Below are positions 7,241-13,767 of a stretch of 17,252 nt of DNA, in pieces. The DNA is from JAJRVH01 sp964505995 (GTDB lineage: Bacteria; Pseudomonadota; Zetaproteobacteria; Mariprofundales; Mariprofundaceae). The notes below the pieces were generated by a model. It was given only the letters and a program-made list of their open reading frames with translations, was not told the origin of the DNA and made no database searches. Location of the stretch: positions 1 through 17,252 of the forward strand of contig CAZDLB010000032.1 in NCBI GenBank assembly GCA_964505995.1, written 5' to 3'. The position numbers were made by a program, and so were the translations under genes. The first letter of the stretch is position 1. Each line of letters starts with the position of its first letter.

Positions 7241-8277
7241 CGTTTCTCCTTGTTCTCCAGATCGCGGGCGCAGCGGAAACCGAAGAAGTCCGAGGCATAG
7301 TTCGGCATCGAGTAGTTCCGGTGATAGGTCAGCGTCGAGAACGGATCGCTCTTCCAGGAGCCGCCGCGCATGACGAAGTATATCAGCCTTTCCTTCTCCT
7401 CCGAGCCGCGGGTGTAGCCCGGATCGATCTCACGGGCCTGAAAGATTTCGTCGGGCGCCTGCGTGCCGGGGTATGGGGCGAACTCATCGGCCACCCATTC
7501 CTGCACGTTGCCGGCCATGTCCATCACCCCGTACGGGCTGGCCCCCTGGGGAAAGGCGTTGACCGGCGTGGTATGTCCGATGCGGTAATAGGTGTTCAGA
7601 TAGTCCGGATGCATCGCGTTTCCCCAGGGCCATCGCCGACCATCCTCGCCGCGCGCGGCCTTCTCCCACTCGGCCTCGGTCGGCAGGCGCTTGCCGGCCC
7701 AGGCACAGTAGTCGCGGGCGTTGTACCAGGAAACCATCGTGACCGGATGCAGGGCCATTCCCCTCGGGATGCGGCCGTCCTTCCAGTTCAGCGGTACGCG
7801 ATAGTCATTGGCCGCGATGAAACGCGCATACTGCGCCATCGTCACCGGATAACGATCGATCAGATAGGCTCGGGTACGGACCCTGTGCTTCGGCCGGTTG
7901 GCCTCGTTGGTGCGCGGATCATCCGAGCCCATCCAGAACACGCCGGCCGGGATTTTCACCATCTGCTCCAGCTCCTGCCACTGCTCCGGCTTCAGCAGCG
8001 CGCGGGCCTCCTCCGGCGTATAGCTCTGCACGAGATGGCCGCGCTTCTCGTTGGCCTCCTGAAGATACACCTCTTCGCCGGCCGCGCGGATGTGCTGCTG
8101 CATCTCGCTGACATCGTAGCTGGCCTTGCCACGCATCTCATCCAGCCGCATCGAGCCCAGCTTCATCACATGCAGGCTGCCACCGACCATGGCCAGCGTG
8201 ATGCAGGTGACCAGGGTGGCGATAAGCAGGCGCTTGCGGCGCTTCTTCTCCGCTGCGCTGATCGGTGGCCGTTTCAT
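7237..8277 (-). CDS. Membrane-anchored SUMF1/formylglycine-generating-enzyme-fold protein lacking the catalytic Cys pair
   Basis: A 346-residue protein with a basic N-terminus, one membrane helix (about 18-38), a helical linker, and a full SUMF1-type domain from about residue 108. Typical family landmarks are IPAGVFWMGS, a YPVTMAQYARF segment, HPVTMVSWYNARDYCAWAGKRLPTE (shown in part), EWEKAARG, the WPWGN and YGVMDMAGNVQEW segments, RGGSW and the terminal FGFRCARD. The active Cys pair that formylglycine-generating enzymes carry between GGSW and GFRCA is absent: that stretch reads SDPFSTLTYHRNYS. It therefore probably does not make formylglycine. A related fold, NirV, occurs in nitrite/NO reductase clusters, so an assembly or structural role in this respiratory operon is plausible. 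Start and stop both overlap neighbours by four bases. Confidence 0.9.
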   Translation of the reverse strand: MKRPPISAAEKKRRKRLLIATLVTCITLAMVGGSLHVMKLGSMRLDEMRGKASYDVSEMQQHIRAAGEEVYLQEANEKRGHLVQSYTPEEARALLKPEQWQELEQMVKIPAGVFWMGSDDPRTNEANRPKHRVRTRAYLIDRYPVTMAQYARFIAANDYRVPLNWKDGRIPRGMALHPVTMVSWYNARDYCAWAGKRLPTEAEWEKAARGEDGRRWPWGNAMHPDYLNTYYRIGHTTPVNAFPQGASPYGVMDMAGNVQEWVADEFAPYPGTQAPDEIFQAREIDPGYTRGSEEKERLIYFVMRGGSWKSDPFSTLTYHRNYSMPNYASDFFGFRCARDLENKEKR

Positions 8278-8804
8278 GCCTCGTGCTTGTCTGCGTCGCG
8301 CCGAAGCCGCTCCAGGGCCTCATCCTCGGGCAGGGCCTCGGAATCGGCACGATGAAAATCCGGGTTATCCCAGCTGAAGCGCTTGCGGATCAGGATCTCG
8401 CCGAACAGGCCGCCGACGGCGCAGAACTCCATCTGCAGAATCACGAAAACGATCAGCAGCCCCCAGGGCAGCAGATGCGAGCCGTCCGGCACCCAGGTCG
8501 TGGTCTGATACTGATACAGCAGATAGAAGGCCGGCGGAAAATGCGCGACATACTTGCCGCCGAAGCCATAGATCATGCCGATGACCACGCCGGCGCCGAA
8601 CGGCAGCAGGCTCATCGCGACGATCCAGTTGGCATTGAACGTGGAAATCCCCGAAAACCATTGCAGATGCACGTCCAGCGCCGACAGCGCCAGATGATAG
8701 ATCGCAATCCCGACCGCGATCGCAACCAGGCCGCGCAGCCAGTACGGCGCCCAGGACCGGGCCGTGATCCTTCGCTGATAGGGCTGTTGCTCCGGCTTGC
8801 CCAA
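8274..8804 (-). CDS. Three-helix membrane protein of unknown function
   Basis: A 176-residue integral membrane protein with helices at about 21-42, 60-82 and 111-138, and a charged C-terminal tail (DSEALPEDEALERLRRDADKH shown in part). It starts with TTG; GGAGGA at good spacing and the three-base gap after the cytochrome gene decide this start. Between helices are FGGKYVAHFPPAF and YQTTTWVPDGSH, presumably loops. Histidines occur at residues 37, 46 and 88, but no known haem motif is evident. It overlaps the SUMF1-fold gene by four bases. Its place directly after an anchored cytochrome c suggests a membrane partner of that cytochrome; I do not recognise the family. Confidence 0.78.
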   Translation of the reverse strand: MGKPEQQPYQRRITARSWAPYWLRGLVAIAVGIAIYHLALSALDVHLQWFSGISTFNANWIVAMSLLPFGAGVVIGMIYGFGGKYVAHFPPAFYLLYQYQTTTWVPDGSHLLPWGLLIVFVILQMEFCAVGGLFGEILIRKRFSWDNPDFHRADSEALPEDEALERLRRDADKHEA

Positions 8805-8807
8805 AGC

Positions 8808-9305
8808 CTATTCCTCCTTCCCGGTCAGCTTGCGACGCTCGGCCCTGCGCACCTCTTCCAGATACCAGGGCCTGACCTTCAGACTTGCGAAATAGCGCGC
8901 CAGGGTTCGACGTTCTTGTTCGCTCAGATGCGCATAGGAAGGCATGCGGTATTTTTCCTTGAGCCGCGACGGCAGCATGGCCTGCGGGTTCTCGGCCGAG
9001 AAATAGCGATACAGCCAGTCCTCGCTGCGCAATGAGCCGATGCCGTCGAGGCTTGGTGCAGGAACACTCTGATACACGCTCTTGACCGACCAGATCGTAT
9101 GGCAGTTGCGGCATTGCAGCTTGCGGTAGAGATCGGAGCCGGCGCGCTGCAGCGCCGCATCGGCCGTTGAATAGAACGGCAGGCCCTCCTGCTCGTTGGT
9201 CGCCTTTGTCGGATGAGTCAGCGATTCAACGATCGCGAAGATCAGCGCTGCTGCAAAAAGAAGAATGACCGCATTCACGGCGGTCATCCAGTTCAGTTTT
9301 GGCAT
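8808..9305 (-). CDS. Membrane-anchored monohaem cytochrome c (CcoO/NorC-like)
   Basis: A 165-residue cytochrome with one N-terminal membrane helix (about 7-27) and a periplasmic haem domain. The haem motif is CRNCH (Cys65, Cys68, His69), and MPSY (Met121) gives the axial Met in the way CcoO-type cytochromes do. The segment SLDGIGSLRSEDWLYRYF closely parallels DLDGIGSRRSLEWLYAFL in the cytochrome at 15575-16195, so the two are probably paralogues from the same subfamily. The tail is highly charged. It should act as a membrane-tethered electron carrier or subunit. Three bases separate it from the genes on each side, showing tight co-transcription. Confidence 0.9.
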   Translation of the reverse strand: MPKLNWMTAVNAVILLFAAALIFAIVESLTHPTKATNEQEGLPFYSTADAALQRAGSDLYRKLQCRNCHTIWSVKSVYQSVPAPSLDGIGSLRSEDWLYRYFSAENPQAMLPSRLKEKYRMPSYAHLSEQERRTLARYFASLKVRPWYLEEVRRAERRKLTGKEE

Positions 9306-9308
9306 GCG

Positions 9309-9581
9309 TCAGTCGTCCCGCTGGGCAGCCGCCTCTCGCTCGGCCAGAACCTCGCGGCGACGCTCCTCCTGAGCCTTGTTGACCTGCTGGAACTTCGCGA
9401 ACTCCTCCGGGCTCATCTTGTCCCTGTCGCCCTCATCGAAAACCAGATACTTGATATCCTCGTCAAACTGTTCATTGCGAGCAGCCCAGCGGATACCGAA
9501 GACCACGCCGATCAGGATGGCTGCGCCGCTGATCAGCCAGATATAGATCGTCCAGCCATCCTGCAATTCGATTCCAAACAT
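9309..9581 (-). CDS. CcoS-like small membrane protein
   Basis: A 90-residue protein with one helix (about 11-31) followed directly by RWAARNEQFDEDIKYLVFDEG and a charged, helical tail. The pattern of a single helix, then a W-A-(V/A)-x-x-x-Q-F-D stretch and an acidic ending resembles CcoS, the cbb3 oxidase maturation protein, but the spacing to the acidic part and the longer tail are atypical, so this is a moderate assignment. ATG at 9581 is preferred to the adjacent GTG at 9584 because GGAGG is then five bases upstream. Its neighbours (anchored cytochrome c, ccoG further down) support an assembly role. Confidence 0.68.
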   Translation of the reverse strand: MFGIELQDGWTIYIWLISGAAILIGVVFGIRWAARNEQFDEDIKYLVFDEGDRDKMSPEEFAKFQQVNKAQEERRREVLAEREAAAQRDD

Positions 9582-9615
9582 CACTACCTCCGTGACACCC
9601 GTGCTCGATTATCCG

Positions 9616-9924
9616 TCAGAACAGGAAACCGTCAAGCAGCTGCACCGCGGCGAAGATCGACGCGGCGATGACGCCGAGGATGATCATCGCGAACATGACC
9701 TTCTCACCGGTCTTGATCGAATCCTTCGAATGATGCCGGAAGAAGGCGATGACGATGCCGACGAACACCGCGATCGCGATCATCATGAAGATGAAGATGC
9801 CGACGCTGTAGGAATGCGCCCGCATCGATTCGATGCCGAGATCGAAGCTCTGCTGGGCCCGCGCCGGGTTTGCGATGGCAAGGACGGCAAAAACAGCCAG
9901 AAGATAACGGAGCGGATGCATCAT
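9616..9924 (-). CDS. Small exported two-helix membrane protein, first gene of the accessory operon
   Basis: A 102-residue protein with a signal peptide (cleavage likely after ANPARA), then QQSFDLGIESMRAHSYS and two helices at about 42-63 and 76-97 joined by a basic loop (RHHSKDSIKTGEK). The family is not recognised; the general plan (signal peptide plus two helices) recalls the protein at 6679-7023. Two ATGs occur in a row (9924, 9921). No clear Shine-Dalgarno site is seen, and a candidate promoter lies so close that the message may be nearly leaderless. The larger frame that extends upstream to 10065 crosses the terminator and is not used. Confidence 0.72.
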   Translation of the reverse strand: MMHPLRYLLAVFAVLAIANPARAQQSFDLGIESMRAHSYSVGIFIFMMIAIAVFVGIVIAFFRHHSKDSIKTGEKVMFAMIILGVIAASIFAAVQLLDGFLF

Positions 9925-9933
9925 GGATGCGAA

Positions 9934-9961
9934 ATGGTAGGGCCGCAGTCCTTGCTTGCAA
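9934..9961 (-). promoter_or_regulatory. Candidate promoter of the accessory operon
   Basis: TTGCAA (9961-9956), a 16-base spacer, and TACCAT (9939-9934) lie on the minus strand immediately after the terminator of the upstream operon. Each box matches the sigma-70 consensus at four of six positions. Only nine bases separate the -10 box from the ATG, implying a very short leader. The spacing and the TTGCAA box are the same as in the candidate promoter at 16231-16204. Confidence 0.4.
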
Positions 9962-9962
9962 C

Positions 9963-9995
9963 AAAAAAAGCACCGCCCGCAGGCGGTGCTTTTTT
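9963..9995 (-). terminator. Strong intrinsic terminator, bidirectional, with UNCG tetraloop
   Basis: GCACCGCC (9970-9977) and GGCGGTGC (9982-9989) form a perfect 8-bp GC-rich stem around a 4-base loop. On the minus strand the loop is TGCG closed by C-G, an extra-stable UNCG tetraloop, and seven Ts follow (9969-9963). On the plus strand six Ts follow (9990-9995), so it could also stop transcription in that direction. It ends the cbb3 oxidase operon, 17 bases after the last small gene. Confidence 0.92.
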
Positions 9996-10012
9996 GTTTT
10001 ATCCTGCCCGGA

Positions 10013-10147
10013 TCAGAAGATGTTCTTGCGCGGATCCGGGCTGCCCTTCTTGTGGTTGTCCACAAACAGGCTGTAGACCAGGGGCACCGCCAGCGCGATC
10101 AGGATGACCAGACCGGCGGCGAATTGCGGATTATCCATATCAATCAT
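10013..10147 (-). CDS. 44-aa single-helix peptide, last gene of the cbb3 operon
   Basis: A 44-residue peptide beginning MIDMDNPQFAAG, with one hydrophobic helix (about 9-28) and a basic tail ending DPRKNIF. GGAGGGA sits at ideal spacing before the ATG, the previous gene ends only ten bases upstream and the terminator follows directly, so it is very likely expressed. Its position and shape resemble the CcoQ-type small subunits of cbb3 oxidases, but the sequence is not conclusive. Confidence 0.8.
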   Translation of the reverse strand: MIDMDNPQFAAGLVILIALAVPLVYSLFVDNHKKGSPDPRKNIF

Positions 10148-10157
10148 TATTCCCTCC

Positions 10158-10811
10158 TTAGTGGGCGATGCTGTGGTCAGGACGCCAGCTGAAGTGCGGC
10201 AGGCGCTTCACGGCGATGATCACGGCCAGGCAGAAAACGACGAACCACCACATCGCGATATGGTAGCCCTTGTCCCACCACGGCTGCTTGGCAATCACGG
10301 TGCCGTCGGGCTGGATGTTGAAGAAGTTGGCCTTGATCACATCCGGGCCAACGATGATGTACTCTTCAAGATCCACGCCGGCCTGCTGCAGCTCAACGAT
10401 CTTCGGCGCGATGACCTGCAGCTGCTCCATGCTGATCTCATGCTGTTCGCGCTGGAAGGTGTACGGGGAATCGAAATGCTGCAGCGCATCCTTGATCAGA
10501 CCCATCGCCTTCTTGTTGCGTTCATGATACCCCATCGAGGTGTCGTTGAGCACGTTCTGCACGTTCGTCGAGTTCAGCAGCGCCACATAGTCCGCGAAGA
10601 TCGCAGCCGTCGGTCGCTGACCGTAGAGCGGGAAGGTGATGGCCACGGCGGTGAAGAAGGTCAGCACCAGCAGACCGATCACCGGACGCGGAAGCGGGTT
10701 GTTGTTCTCGGCAATGCCGCCGAGCGACTCGCCCTCCCAGATATCCTGGGCCTGCTTGTTCTGATCCTCTGTCGCCAGAGAATACAAGGGCCGTTTAAAA
10801 GTCCATGCCAT
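10158..10811 (-). CDS. Haem-less membrane protein in the CcoP position
   Basis: A 217-residue protein with two helices, near 43-64 and 183-203, and a central polar domain of about 115 residues that should be periplasmic and mostly helical. Just before helix 1 it reads GIAENNNPLPRP, similar to the DGIxExDNPLPxWW that precedes the CcoP helix, and then FPLYGQRP. There is no CxxCH anywhere, whereas canonical CcoP carries two haems. It follows ccoO by 14 bases and has a strong ribosome site (GGGAGGAG). It is probably a structural subunit of the oxidase that replaces CcoP, with electrons entering directly through CcoO or a separate cytochrome. The helix-1 region resembles the protein at 2178-2603. 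Confidence 0.85.
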   Translation of the reverse strand: MAWTFKRPLYSLATEDQNKQAQDIWEGESLGGIAENNNPLPRPVIGLLVLTFFTAVAITFPLYGQRPTAAIFADYVALLNSTNVQNVLNDTSMGYHERNKKAMGLIKDALQHFDSPYTFQREQHEISMEQLQVIAPKIVELQQAGVDLEEYIIVGPDVIKANFFNIQPDGTVIAKQPWWDKGYHIAMWWFVVFCLAVIIAVKRLPHFSWRPDHSIAH

Positions 10812-10825
10812 GTCTCACTCCTCCC

Positions 10826-11761
10826 TTATTTCAGATTCAGTACGAAATCGATGAGCATGCGTGCCTCGGAATCAGGCGCCGGGGTCGGAACCTCCGGAGC
10901 ATACACCTCTTCACCGGCAACATAGCGCTGATAATGCTCATCCCATGCCTTCAGGTCGATCGGATTGCCATTGGCATCCTTGTCGCCCCACAGGTAGTCG
11001 TAGCGCGGCATGATCGAATGCGGCTGCACCAGACGCGGATTGAAGAAGTGCATCGTCATCCATTCACGCGAGCTGTTGCGCGAGCCGACATGCAGCAGAT
11101 CCGGAGCCTTGCGGTCGGAACCGAAGGTCGTCGGCGACTCGCCGTTGAAGTCACCCACGAGCGGCGGACGACCGAAATCCTGCCAGTCCTGCGTTTCTTC
11201 CGGCAGCAGCGTGTGGCACCACCAGCAGCCCTCGCGCACGAACATCGTCTTGCCCGAGCCGGCCAGGAACTGCTCGTCGGCCGCCTTCAGCGTCGCATCC
11301 ACGGTCCAGCCGCGGGTTGCGGTGGCAAACTCGATGTACGGCGTACCGTCATCGGTCTCGCTGACGACGAACACGCCACCGTTGGCCTCATTGGCATCAC
11401 CGATGCGCCCCTTGCTCTCGGAAGCCTTCTGCACCGCATCACCGAGGATGTTGTCGTGCGTCAGACCGTTCGGGAAATGCGTGCCCGGCTTGAACACATA
11501 GGCATCGGTCTTGTCGATGGCCTGGCCCGTCTTCGGATCCTTCGTCAGGGTCACCTTGATCGGCTTGTCCTTGCCGTGCAGGAACGGATCGTAGTAGTTA
11601 AAGGCGGTTTCCCAGCCATAGGTCAATTGCTTCTCCAGAGCCAGTTTCGTCGAGGACATGGACGAAATGTCGATACTCGGAAGAAAGATGGTTACGAACA
11701 TCGAGAAGCTCAATGCGATACCGAACATCCAGCACCCGATCTTATATTCTCTAAAAGCCAC
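10826..11761 (-). CDS. ccoO: cbb3-type oxidase cytochrome c subunit, CcoO-like, with large insertion
   Basis: A 311-residue anchored monohaem cytochrome. One helix (about 8-29) is followed by a periplasmic domain. The haem motif is CWWCH (Cys179, Cys182, His183) inside FVREGCWWCHT, which aligns with the IREGCYNCHS of ordinary CcoO; further matches are the APDLLHVG segment, EWMTMHFFNPRLVQP and the axial Met251 in SIMPRY. Usual CcoO proteins are around 200 residues; here roughly 100 extra residues lie between the anchor and the haem motif (about 55-165), rich in charged and Gly/Asp residues. It would pass electrons to haem b of CcoN. The start is GTG with GGAGGAG upstream. A stable hairpin lies in the gap after ccoN. 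Confidence 0.92.
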   Translation of the reverse strand: MAFREYKIGCWMFGIALSFSMFVTIFLPSIDISSMSSTKLALEKQLTYGWETAFNYYDPFLHGKDKPIKVTLTKDPKTGQAIDKTDAYVFKPGTHFPNGLTHDNILGDAVQKASESKGRIGDANEANGGVFVVSETDDGTPYIEFATATRGWTVDATLKAADEQFLAGSGKTMFVREGCWWCHTLLPEETQDWQDFGRPPLVGDFNGESPTTFGSDRKAPDLLHVGSRNSSREWMTMHFFNPRLVQPHSIMPRYDYLWGDKDANGNPIDLKAWDEHYQRYVAGEEVYAPEVPTPAPDSEARMLIDFVLNLK

Positions 11762-11797
11762 GGAATCTCCTCCCTATTTTAATAATCTGTTTGGTTG

Positions 11798-11821
11798 AAG
11801 GGCCGGCCGCAGCCGGCCCTT
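11798..11821 (-). other. Intercistronic hairpin between ccoN and ccoO with UNCG tetraloop
   Basis: AAGGGCCGGC (11798-11807) and GCCGGCCCTT (11812-11821) form a perfect 10-bp stem. On the minus (coding) strand the loop is TGCG closed by C-G, as in the terminator at 9963-9995. No run of Ts follows, so it should not be an efficient terminator; it more likely protects the 3' end of ccoN RNA or attenuates downstream expression to set CcoN:CcoO ratios. Confidence 0.8.
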
Positions 11822-11828
11822 TCCATCC

Positions 11829-13235
11829 TTAGCGCGTGTAGGCGACCTCGGCCGGCTGACGCCCTGCCGGAACCACCTCGCCGGCGCGGGCCGTCATGAT
11901 CATGTTGTACAGCCAGACGATGTTACCGAAGAACACCATCGTACCACCCAGCCAACGCACGATCATGTACGGATGCTCGGCGATGACCACGTCCACATAC
12001 GGAACCTCGTAGATCTTGGCCGCGCCCTGGATCAGACCGGAGATGGTCATCGACACCCAGTACAGCGAGAAGCCGATCAGCAGCATCCAGAAGTGGAAGT
12101 TGGCCAGCGAAGCGGACCACAGCTTGCGGCGCAGCAGCACCTGCATGCCGTAGTACACGGCCGCGGCCTCGGCGAACGTCGAGAAGCCCAGCAGCGCCAG
12201 ATGCGCGTGCGCGACGATCCAGCCGGTACCATGGATGTACCAGTTGATCGCGCGCGTCTGCTGGAAGCCGCCCTGCATGTTCAGCGGGATGGCCAGCAGC
12301 ACGCCGGTGATGGTGAACTTGATCTCGATATTCTCGACGAACATCGCCCACTTGCCCTGCATCGTCAGCAGGATGTTGCAGACGTAGGCGATCGCCGGCA
12401 CCAGGATCAGCACGCCTTCCACCGAGGCGAAGGACTTCAGCCACTCCGGCAGCGGCGAGCTCATCAGGTGATGCGCGGCCGGCGTCGAGTAGAACACGAC
12501 GATGGACCAGAAGTGCAGATGACCCACACGGTGCGAATACAGCGGATTACCCGTGATCTTCGGCACGATGTAGTAGGTGATCGCCGCAGCCACCGGCGTG
12601 ATCAGCAGACCCAGGATGTTGTGCGCGAACCACCAGGTCATGTAGGCCTCGTTCAGGCCCGTCAGGTGGAACCACTCCGGCAGATTGCCGACGAGGAACA
12701 CGATGACGGTCATGAACATGCAGGCGCCGAAGAACCAGTTCGTCGTGTAGATACCCTGCGTGCGGCGGTTCAGGATCGTCATCCAGACGTTCAGCGCCCA
12801 CGGCAGCACCATCACAAAAGCGATGTACAGGTCGATCGGCCAGATGTGATCGGAATACTCACGCCCGGAGGTCACACCGGACCACAGCAGCGCCAGTGCC
12901 AGACACAGACCCACGTTGTAGAGCAGGCAGTTCCAGACACCGAGCTTCTCGGACCACAGCTTCGTGTTACCCAGCGCCGGCGTGATATACATCATCGAGG
13001 CGGCAAAGGCCATCGCGATCCAGCCGAAGATCACGGCATGGACGTGCACCTGGCGCATGTGGCCGAACTGCAGCGCGTACAGACCATGGAAGAAGTCCGG
13101 AAACGCGAGCTTGGCAGCGTTAAACGAACCAATGCCGGTTCCGATGATGAACCAGGCGATGGACGAAACGCCGAAGAAAATCGCCGCAGTGCCCTGCGGG
13201 ATATCGTCTTCTTTTGCGAACAAATATTTAAGCAT
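11829..13235 (-). CDS. ccoN: cbb3-type cytochrome c oxidase catalytic subunit I
   Basis: A 468-residue, roughly 12-helix haem-copper oxidase subunit. All key residues are present: His64 (low-spin haem b, VHVHAVIFGW); His205 (CuB, WWFAHN); Tyr249 and His255-His256 in HFWSIVVFYSTPAAHH, where the Tyr aligns with the active-site Tyr of cbb3 enzymes and HH are CuB ligands; and AHAH with His343 and His345 (the b3 and b ligands). It should reduce oxygen at high affinity and contribute to the proton gradient. The Tyr in helix VII and the HH spacing place it in the C family rather than with NO reductases. Length is typical. It is preceded by a 35-aa peptide gene and followed by a hairpin, then ccoO. 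Only a weak GGGGG ribosome site precedes the ATG. Confidence 0.96.
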   Translation of the reverse strand: MLKYLFAKEDDIPQGTAAIFFGVSSIAWFIIGTGIGSFNAAKLAFPDFFHGLYALQFGHMRQVHVHAVIFGWIAMAFAASMMYITPALGNTKLWSEKLGVWNCLLYNVGLCLALALLWSGVTSGREYSDHIWPIDLYIAFVMVLPWALNVWMTILNRRTQGIYTTNWFFGACMFMTVIVFLVGNLPEWFHLTGLNEAYMTWWFAHNILGLLITPVAAAITYYIVPKITGNPLYSHRVGHLHFWSIVVFYSTPAAHHLMSSPLPEWLKSFASVEGVLILVPAIAYVCNILLTMQGKWAMFVENIEIKFTITGVLLAIPLNMQGGFQQTRAINWYIHGTGWIVAHAHLALLGFSTFAEAAAVYYGMQVLLRRKLWSASLANFHFWMLLIGFSLYWVSMTISGLIQGAAKIYEVPYVDVVIAEHPYMIVRWLGGTMVFFGNIVWLYNMIMTARAGEVVPAGRQPAEVAYTR

Positions 13236-13256
13236 CTTAAGAAAGACCCCCTGTTA

Positions 13257-13364
13257 TTAATCTTCGTGCGTTTCGTCATGCTGGCCGGGCATCAGCAGAT
13301 ACCAGGCAAACCACATGCTCGAAAACGCGAGTAAAACACCCAGAATCGAAGCGATCGTACTCAT
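13257..13364 (-). CDS. 35-aa single-helix peptide upstream of ccoN
   Basis: A 35-residue peptide beginning MSTIASILGVLLAFSSMW, with one hydrophobic helix and a short acidic tail (QHDETHED). It starts 3 bases after the previous gene and is preceded by AGGAGGAATAAGGA, a strong ribosome site, so translation is likely. Its size and helix-plus-acidic-tail layout resemble small oxidase subunits such as CcoQ or CydX, though the sequence alone does not assign a family. It ends about 21 bases before ccoN. Confidence 0.8.
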   Translation of the reverse strand: MSTIASILGVLLAFSSMWFAWYLLMPGQHDETHED

Positions 13365-13367
13365 TCC

Positions 13368-13631
13368 TTATTCCTCCTGAATCCCTTCGAGCAACGCGTG
13401 CTGCTTCAGCGCGTAGCCGAGAATCAATACAAATGCGATACCAAAGATGATCATGATCCAGTCGGCCACGCCCTGATAGGTACGCGGATCATACGGATCC
13501 ATGAACCACAGGCCTGCTTCACCGAACGGACCGCGGCCCACAGCCAGCAGGAAAGCGGCGGTGAACACCGAGCCGTTGCCCATGCCGGTTACGAAGCCAG
13601 CGACGATGGTTAGCCAGATTGAACTTTTCAT
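13368..13631 (-). CDS. Two-helix membrane protein, first gene of the cbb3 operon
   Basis: An 87-residue membrane protein with a helix at about 6-30, a loop with DPYDPRTYQG, and a second helix at about 57-75, then a short charged tail. The ribosome site AGGAGG lies five bases before the ATG. It is the promoter-proximal gene of the oxidase operon and overlaps neither neighbour. The family is not recognised; position and topology suggest an accessory subunit of the oxidase. Confidence 0.78.
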   Translation of the reverse strand: MKSSIWLTIVAGFVTGMGNGSVFTAAFLLAVGRGPFGEAGLWFMDPYDPRTYQGVADWIMIIFGIAFVLILGYALKQHALLEGIQEE

Positions 13632-13685
13632 TCAGCCCTCCTCTCTCTTTTGTGAACTCAAGATGAATTCCCTTTAATCAAGCGG

Positions 13686-13713
13686 AACCTATCCCGCGTG
13701 CAACCCTTGTCAA
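13686..13713 (-). promoter_or_regulatory. Candidate sigma-70 promoter of the cbb3 operon
   Basis: TTGACA (13713-13708) is a perfect -35 box, followed by a 16-base spacer and TAGGTT (13691-13686), a weak -10 match (three of six). The leader would be around 50 bases. No convincing FNR-type TTGATnnnnATCAA site was found nearby, although such control is common for cbb3 oxidases. The weak -10 may mean an activator is used. Confidence 0.5.
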
Positions 13714-13728
13714 CCCCATGATTGCATT

Positions 13729-13767
13729 GCGGGTATTGCTTCCCGCCCTGGCCAGGCATGCCAGGGC
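13729..13767. repeat. Two adjacent inverted repeats in the divergent intergenic region
   Basis: GCGGG (13729-13733) pairs with CCCGC (13742-13746), and GCCCTGGC (13745-13752) pairs exactly with GCCAGGGC (13760-13767) around a 7-base spacer. The two structures overlap by two bases, so they exclude each other in RNA. They lie just upstream of the candidate promoter of the oxidase operon and could be an operator or, for a plus-strand message, a leader structure. The rest of the 237-base interval shows no gene. Confidence 0.5.

Noticed and set aside
7237..8277. Active formylglycine-generating enzyme or sulfatase-modifying factor
   Set aside because: The two catalytic cysteines are absent and no sulfatase is encoded nearby.
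11829..13235. Nitric oxide reductase NorB instead of an oxidase
   Set aside because: The helix VII Tyr249 and HH arrangement match cbb3 oxidases, and the Glu residues typical of the NorB active site are not present at WWFAHN.
11973..13334. 453-aa plus-strand open frame opposite ccoN
   Set aside because: Antisense to an unambiguous oxidase gene; composition dominated by His, Arg, Asp and Gln with no motif.
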